Notes under the pieces: generated by a model
What the model was told of the DNA's origin: nothing
What the model saw: the letters and a program-made list of their open reading frames with translations, nothing else
The model's database searches: none
Position numbers and translations under genes: made by a program
Part shown: piece after piece, positions 7,922-12,201 of the stretch
Numbering within the stretch: the stretch's first letter is position 1
Layout: the number at the start of each line of letters is the position of its first letter
Source of the DNA: Ramicandelaber brevisporus
Taxonomy: Eukaryota > Kickxellomycota > Ramicandelaberales > Ramicandelaberaceae
Direction of reading: 5' to 3'
Assembly: GCA_025201865.1 (NCBI GenBank)
Contig: MU603187.1
Coordinates: 1 to 12,201 of the forward strand
DNA length: 12,201 bases

Positions 7922-10900
7922 ATGGCGTTCTGTAAGCGCTGTGGCAATATAGTTCGCAATGGCACAAAGTGCAAGTGCGGTGGCCAGGCTGTAGATTCAA
8001 TCGCTGGTGCCATCGTTGGCAATATCGGCAGCAATAGCAATAGCAACAGTGGTAGTGGTAGTGGTAGTGGCAGTGGCAGTGGCTCTGATATCAACGGTAA
8101 CGGCACTCGCCAGCAGCCACCCAGTCGAGCTGAACCTTGGGCAAGCACCTATGCAAAGAAGTTTGCAAGTACAAATGGCAATAGCAGCAGTGGCAATCAC
8201 TCTTCAGCAGTGTCATCTGCACCAACCAGCGGCCGTCCATCGCCGCGTCCACCAGTGTCTACTAACAGTTCACCACCAACTAGTTTTGGCGGGCTGAGTG
8301 GTACAGGTGGATCCATACTGCTTCAGTCATCAAAGACACCTCCGCCGGTATCAGCATCAGCGCTGGCCGTCAACCCGGCACTCGCAGTAGCATCTAGATT
8401 CAGTGGATATCGAGCGAGTAGATTTGGAGGAAGCGGAGGAGCAGGGGATTCCACACTGGTGGCTTCTTCTTCGACCTCTTCCTCAGCGGCTCAGCCTTCT
8501 TCACAGTCAGCAGTAGCCTCAGTGTCACAGTATAGAGTGAGCATAGCACCAGCATCATCTTCTTTGCAGCAGAAGGATCCGCCAACACCTGGGCTGTCAC
8601 TGGGATCATCATCTTCAGCAACAGATACTGGCACTGCATCACCCAGCTCAACACTAACACCAGTGGCGTCGCTGGTTGAGTCGCCAGATATTGAGAGTGG
8701 ATCGGGTGTAAGAATTATTAATTCACAGCCAAGTGTTGTTCAGTTGCCTTCAATGAGTGGCGGTGGAAGTGGGTTTGGAGGAGATCAACGCTCGACCACT
8801 AGTGAAATATTGACATCATCATCACCTGGTAACTATAGCAACAGTAACAAGCCATTTATTGGGGTTGAAGGATGGCGCCAGAGAAGAATGTCGGAAAATG
8901 ATGCGCTATCATCATCATCATCAGTACCGAACTCACCTAGTGCAAAAGCCATTATTATTGGATCAAGCATTAATAATAATAATAATAATCAGCAGCAGCA
9001 GCAACAACAACAGCGTGGATCATATCAACAGCACGCGGTGGCAACAGAGTTGAATGCAAGAGTTGGCAAAAATGGGAATACAGCTGAATCAACACTGGCC
9101 AAATATAGTATCCCAGACTATTCGGCTGCGTATGCTGCAAATGGATTACCCTCGCCATCAATTGGATCGTCCAGAACATGCATTGAATGTGATAGAGAAA
9201 TCAACAGTACCAATAGTAGCAATCAGCAGCAAGGTCCTCAATCGCCCATTAGCCCATCTGGTAGCATCCACAGCAACAATAGCAGTGGCAGCAATAACAG
9301 TAATGTATGGCGTAGCTTGTGCGATGAATGCTATGTGCGTAAAATGGGAAAGGGATTCTGTATGAGATGCGGAGGCATGGTCTTGCACAATGGTAGAAGA
9401 TGGATTCAACATGGAGACAAACTATGGCATCAGCTGTGCTTTAAATGCATTTACTGTCATAGAACTATTGAAGGAAATAATCCCGCTGTTGATTTGGATG
9501 GAAATCCTTCCTGCGATACTTGCTTTGAGAAGACTGCTGGTAAACCTCCATCCGCCTCTCTCCAGCGCCAATTTGCCACATCACTAGCCACATCAGTTGT
9601 TGCATCCAACACATCAGCAGCATCAGTGCCTGCAAACTCACCTGCCATCCCGCCCATTCAACCATCAAAGACTGCCGCAGTGATGACCACTCCAAAGCAA
9701 CTTCCAGCCATTGAAGAGCCTCGAAAGCTGACTGCTGTTAATACTGAGATTAGACCGCTTGCATCCATTACTGCTCTGCGCACTCGCTCTAACAGTGTTG
9801 CACCAGTCTCACCCCGGCCACTCTCACTTGCCCTCGATAGTGATACACCTGCTGCTGCTATCCACAGTCTAATGTCTGGTCGAGCATCTCCTCGCCATGA
9901 CTCAGTCTCGCCAACTATGATTGCATCCCGCGGAAGACAGGGTTCAACTGATAGCAATACTTCAGCGACTAGTCAGCTAACGAAGTCAGACTCTGTCACA
10001 TCATGGAAGCCAATCAAGGCATCATTCCACACAAGTTCCACATCAGTGAATATCAATCGATCAGCCAGTCCAACCATGGCCACAGCAACATCACCTCTTG
10101 CATCATTACCGCCAGTCAGACTAGCAACTCCATCGCTAAACAGACCACTCAGTTCAGCAATCACTTCCAATCCAACTCTGCTTGATTCACGAGAGTCTGT
10201 TTTATCCACCAGAAGCGATTTGACTACTGTTCTCCCTCCACTTGGAGCGGCGTCTGGATATGACTCAGTTGCAGATTCATCATGCTCCACATCATCACTT
10301 GCACGTATCAACTCGTCATCAGCAATTAAGGAAGAAGTGGAAGATGTGGGAAGAAGAAGTGGCAGTCCAGCGTTGTCAATCAAATCAGCACTGAAATCAA
10401 CATTTATTCAAAAGAAGGTTTCATTTGACTTGAATCCAAGAGTAATGAACAATCTGTCTCTTGAATCGATCCCCTCCAATGAAGATAGCATTGCAACCAG
10501 TCAGAGTGATGATGTATTCGTTGATGCTATCGAGGCTCAGGATGGACACCTGAGTGGAAATGGCAATAGAAATGGAAATGGTGGTGGCGATGATGACGAT
10601 TGCGATGATCAGATCAATGGCAGCAGCCCAGTTGCAGCATCCTCAAAAACAGTGCCAAAGAGTGTTTATGATAATTTGCCACCGGTTAGAATGTCACCAA
10701 TTCCGACAGCCACTTCTCCAGCTCAGCAAGCACTCGTTGACAAGATGAATGAACCAAGTAATACATCAATGTATTCCTTTGAGCAGATGAGAACTCGCTC
10801 AACTCCAAAGCCAACTGCCCACTATTCAACCTCATCCTATTCAAACAGTAATGCTAGCAGTAGCAGTGGCGGCAGCAGTGGATATATGAGTGCACTGGCC

Positions 10901-11956
10901 CCAACTTCATTTGCATCCAGACACAGTGCATCTTCCTCACTAGCCTCATCTGGCCCAACTGGCTCAATGGTATCTGCGACTTCAAATCCGCATGAAGCTC
11001 GTGACATTTCACGCACAGAGACATCTTCGTTATTATGGAAGCAGTCCCAGTCGTCATCATCAGCCAAGTCATCACCAGCTGTGTCTGCAACGTCGCCTCC
11101 AGTCAACCCTGAGCCTCTGAAAACAGCTGCTGAGTCCAAACCACCTCCGCTTCCACCACTGACCGAGAAGGGAATGTGCTCTCGCTGTCGTGAACCACTC
11201 GGTGCCAGCTATGTTGTTCTGAATGATGGCTGCCATCTCCACAATGAATGCTTCCGATGCGCAGAATGCAATCTAGGCTTTGAAGATGGCTTTTACATTC
11301 CGGATGAAGGCAAGTTCTATCACAGTCGGTGCTTGGAACAGCTCCAATCGTCTCGCCAAAAGCCGCCAGTCAACCAACAGCGCAAGAGCAAATGTGATCG
11401 TTGTCAGCAAGAAATGCGTGGTCCTTGTTTCCATCTGTCAAATGGTCGCCAGTATCATCCACACTGCTTCCATTGTGCTGGCTGCCATCGCCAGTTTGAC
11501 GAGGGCTCGTATGTGTCTTCCGGTGGCAAGGAGTATCATCGCCACTGCTTGCCGGAAAGTGAAACGACGCGGTGTGTATCCTGCAGCAGCCCGATCAATG
11601 GCCCGTTTGTGAGACACGCTGGTCGTAATTATCACTCTCACTGCTTTGTGTGCAGCAGTTGCAAGCGCGAGATCCCACCGGGAACATATGTTGACTTTAA
11701 CGGAACACCATGCTGCGAAACTTGCGTGCCGTACATTATGGATCAACGGTTGGCCAATGGTAATGGCAATAGTAATGGGAATGCCAGTGTAGCAGACCAT
11801 CTTAATGGAAGTAGCATGGTGAGTAATAGTGGAACGATTACATCATATTCGAGAAGTGCTGCATTGTATGGTAACAAGCGCAATGGACTGGTGACGCAAA
11901 TGGCAGTGTCTGCTACAGCCGCTGCAGCAGCTGCCTCTACCAGCGTTCGGCATTGA
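7922..11956 (+). CDS. Paxillin-like protein with four LIM domains
   Basis: Complete 1344-residue frame, no intron. The start is the ATG at 7922, with A at -3, G at +4 and an in-frame TGA at 7913-7915. Residues 4-19 form a small zinc knuckle (C4, C7, C17, C19). LIM1 is at 480-534 (C480, C483, H503, C506, C509, C512, C531, C534). Before it stand CIEC at 420-423 and CDEC at 467-470, parted by a Ser/Asn/Gln insert. LIM2 (1086-1137), LIM3 (1158-1209) and LIM4 (1218-1268) follow each other, with C-x2-C, H-x2-C-x2-C-x2-C and H/C-x2-C ligands. Long Ser/Thr/Pro-rich linkers join these parts. KPPPLPP at 1073-1079 fits an SH3 ligand and KKVSF at 831-835 a PP1-docking motif. Fungal paxillin-like proteins such as fission yeast Pxl1 carry C-terminal LIM domains and act at the cytokinetic ring and growth sites. 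That role is inferred here; no RhoGAP domain is present, which argues against the Lrg1/Rga type. Confidence 0.93.
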   Translation: MAFCKRCGNIVRNGTKCKCGGQAVDSIAGAIVGNIGSNSNSNSGSGSGSGSGSGSDINGNGTRQQPPSRAEPWASTYAKKFASTNGNSSSGNHSSAVSSAPTSGRPSPRPPVSTNSSPPTSFGGLSGTGGSILLQSSKTPPPVSASALAVNPALAVASRFSGYRASRFGGSGGAGDSTLVASSSTSSSAAQPSSQSAVASVSQYRVSIAPASSSLQQKDPPTPGLSLGSSSSATDTGTASPSSTLTPVASLVESPDIESGSGVRIINSQPSVVQLPSMSGGGSGFGGDQRSTTSEILTSSSPGNYSNSNKPFIGVEGWRQRRMSENDALSSSSSVPNSPSAKAIIIGSSINNNNNNQQQQQQQQRGSYQQHAVATELNARVGKNGNTAESTLAKYSIPDYSAAYAANGLPSPSIGSSRTCIECDREINSTNSSNQQQGPQSPISPSGSIHSNNSSGSNNSNVWRSLCDECYVRKMGKGFCMRCGGMVLHNGRRWIQHGDKLWHQLCFKCIYCHRTIEGNNPAVDLDGNPSCDTCFEKTAGKPPSASLQRQFATSLATSVVASNTSAASVPANSPAIPPIQPSKTAAVMTTPKQLPAIEEPRKLTAVNTEIRPLASITALRTRSNSVAPVSPRPLSLALDSDTPAAAIHSLMSGRASPRHDSVSPTMIASRGRQGSTDSNTSATSQLTKSDSVTSWKPIKASFHTSSTSVNINRSASPTMATATSPLASLPPVRLATPSLNRPLSSAITSNPTLLDSRESVLSTRSDLTTVLPPLGAASGYDSVADSSCSTSSLARINSSSAIKEEVEDVGRRSGSPALSIKSALKSTFIQKKVSFDLNPRVMNNLSLESIPSNEDSIATSQSDDVFVDAIEAQDGHLSGNGNRNGNGGGDDDDCDDQINGSSPVAASSKTVPKSVYDNLPPVRMSPIPTATSPAQQALVDKMNEPSNTSMYSFEQMRTRSTPKPTAHYSTSSYSNSNASSSSGGSSGYMSALAPTSFASRHSASSSLASSGPTGSMVSATSNPHEARDISRTETSSLLWKQSQSSSSAKSSPAVSATSPPVNPEPLKTAAESKPPPLPPLTEKGMCSRCREPLGASYVVLNDGCHLHNECFRCAECNLGFEDGFYIPDEGKFYHSRCLEQLQSSRQKPPVNQQRKSKCDRCQQEMRGPCFHLSNGRQYHPHCFHCAGCHRQFDEGSYVSSGGKEYHRHCLPESETTRCVSCSSPINGPFVRHAGRNYHSHCFVCSSCKREIPPGTYVDFNGTPCCETCVPYIMDQRLANGNGNSNGNASVADHLNGSSMVSNSGTITSYSRSAALYGNKRNGLVTQMAVSATAAAAAASTSVRH
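8048..8083 (+). repeat. Ser-Gly repeat, six AGTGGY units in coding sequence
   Basis: Three AGTGGT units followed by three AGTGGC units encode six Ser-Gly pairs at residues 43-54 of the LIM protein, in the flexible linker after the N-terminal zinc knuckle. Confidence 0.9.
8972..9013 (+). repeat. Asn6-Gln8 tract in the LIM protein
   Basis: Six AAT codons are followed by eight CAG/CAA codons, giving Asn and Gln runs at residues 351-364. The pure AAT run looks recently expanded; the Gln run mixes CAG and CAA. Confidence 0.9.
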
Positions 11957-12201
11957 TTAACTATCAAACACGCATACCACTTCGACATTTGAACTTGTGG
12001 AGAAATCAATCCATTTTTCTTTTCTCCTCATTTCTTTCATTCTTTCATTCTTTCATTCCATTGTACTTTTTCTCATCGCACAATCTTTTCTCTTTTCTCT
12101 TTCTTTCACTCTCCTTTTGTTTGTTTGCTTTCGTCTATTGAATCTTGAATATTATTATTATTTTTAAAAACACCATAATCGATAAATAGGATCACTGGTA
12201 A
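11957..12201 (+). other. 3' flank of the LIM gene, T-rich
   Basis: The sequence after the TGA is T- and TC-rich and has no coding signal. It probably contains the 3' UTR and the poly(A) site, but there is no AATAAA; an AT-rich patch with ATTATTATTATTTTT near 12150-12165 is the most likely place. Fungi often lack a strict signal, so I place no site. Confidence 0.5.
12035..12058. repeat. TTTCATTC octamer, three copies
   Basis: Three perfect tandem copies of TTTCATTC lie about 80 bases after the LIM stop codon, in the presumed 3' UTR. Confidence 0.9.

Noticed and set aside
7897-8200. Minus-strand Leu/Pro- and Thr/Ala-rich frames opposite the LIM gene start
   Set aside because: They are shadows of the Ser-Gly repeat in other frames, without a family or conserved motif.

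Overview
The window is nuclear DNA of a fungus. Both genes encode fungal protein families: a regulator with a Rua1 C-terminal-type zinc domain, and a paxillin-like multi-LIM protein with an N-terminal zinc knuckle. Both reading frames run for about 4 kb without an intron, and both proteins are rich in Ser, Gln and Asn runs. Long reading frames with few introns and many microsatellites would suit an early-diverging fungus (Mucoromycota/Mortierellomycota-like) or an intron-poor dikaryon. The sequence alone does not settle this, and the placement is inference. I see no rRNA, tRNA, transposon, CRISPR or prokaryotic feature.

Layout: (1) Positions 3717 down to 1, minus strand, hold the 5' 1239 codons of a large transcription-factor-like gene that runs off the left edge. 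(2) Positions 3718-6041 hold no protein gene. This stretch is CT-rich on the minus strand and contains no ATG at all on that strand over 2324 nt, against about 54 ATGs counted on the plus strand. I read it as a very long 5' leader of the minus-strand gene. (3) Positions 6042-6943 form a roughly 0.9-kb stretch where ATGs return on both strands; this is the best candidate for the shared divergent promoter. (4) Positions 6947-7921 are CT-rich on the plus strand and free of plus-strand ATGs, and look like the 5' leader of the second gene. (5) Positions 7922-11956, plus strand, are a complete 1344-residue LIM protein with one central and three C-terminal LIM domains. (6) Positions 11957-12201 are T-rich 3' flanking sequence.

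The two genes are divergent and share one intergenic region of about 4.2 kb. In each direction the first ATG after the proposed promoter is the start of the long reading frame. The pair may be co-regulated, a zinc-domain regulator beside a cytoskeletal/polarity-type LIM scaffold, but nothing in the sequence shows that they act together. The most unusual signal is the strand-specific absence of ATG in the two leaders, especially the 2.3-kb one.
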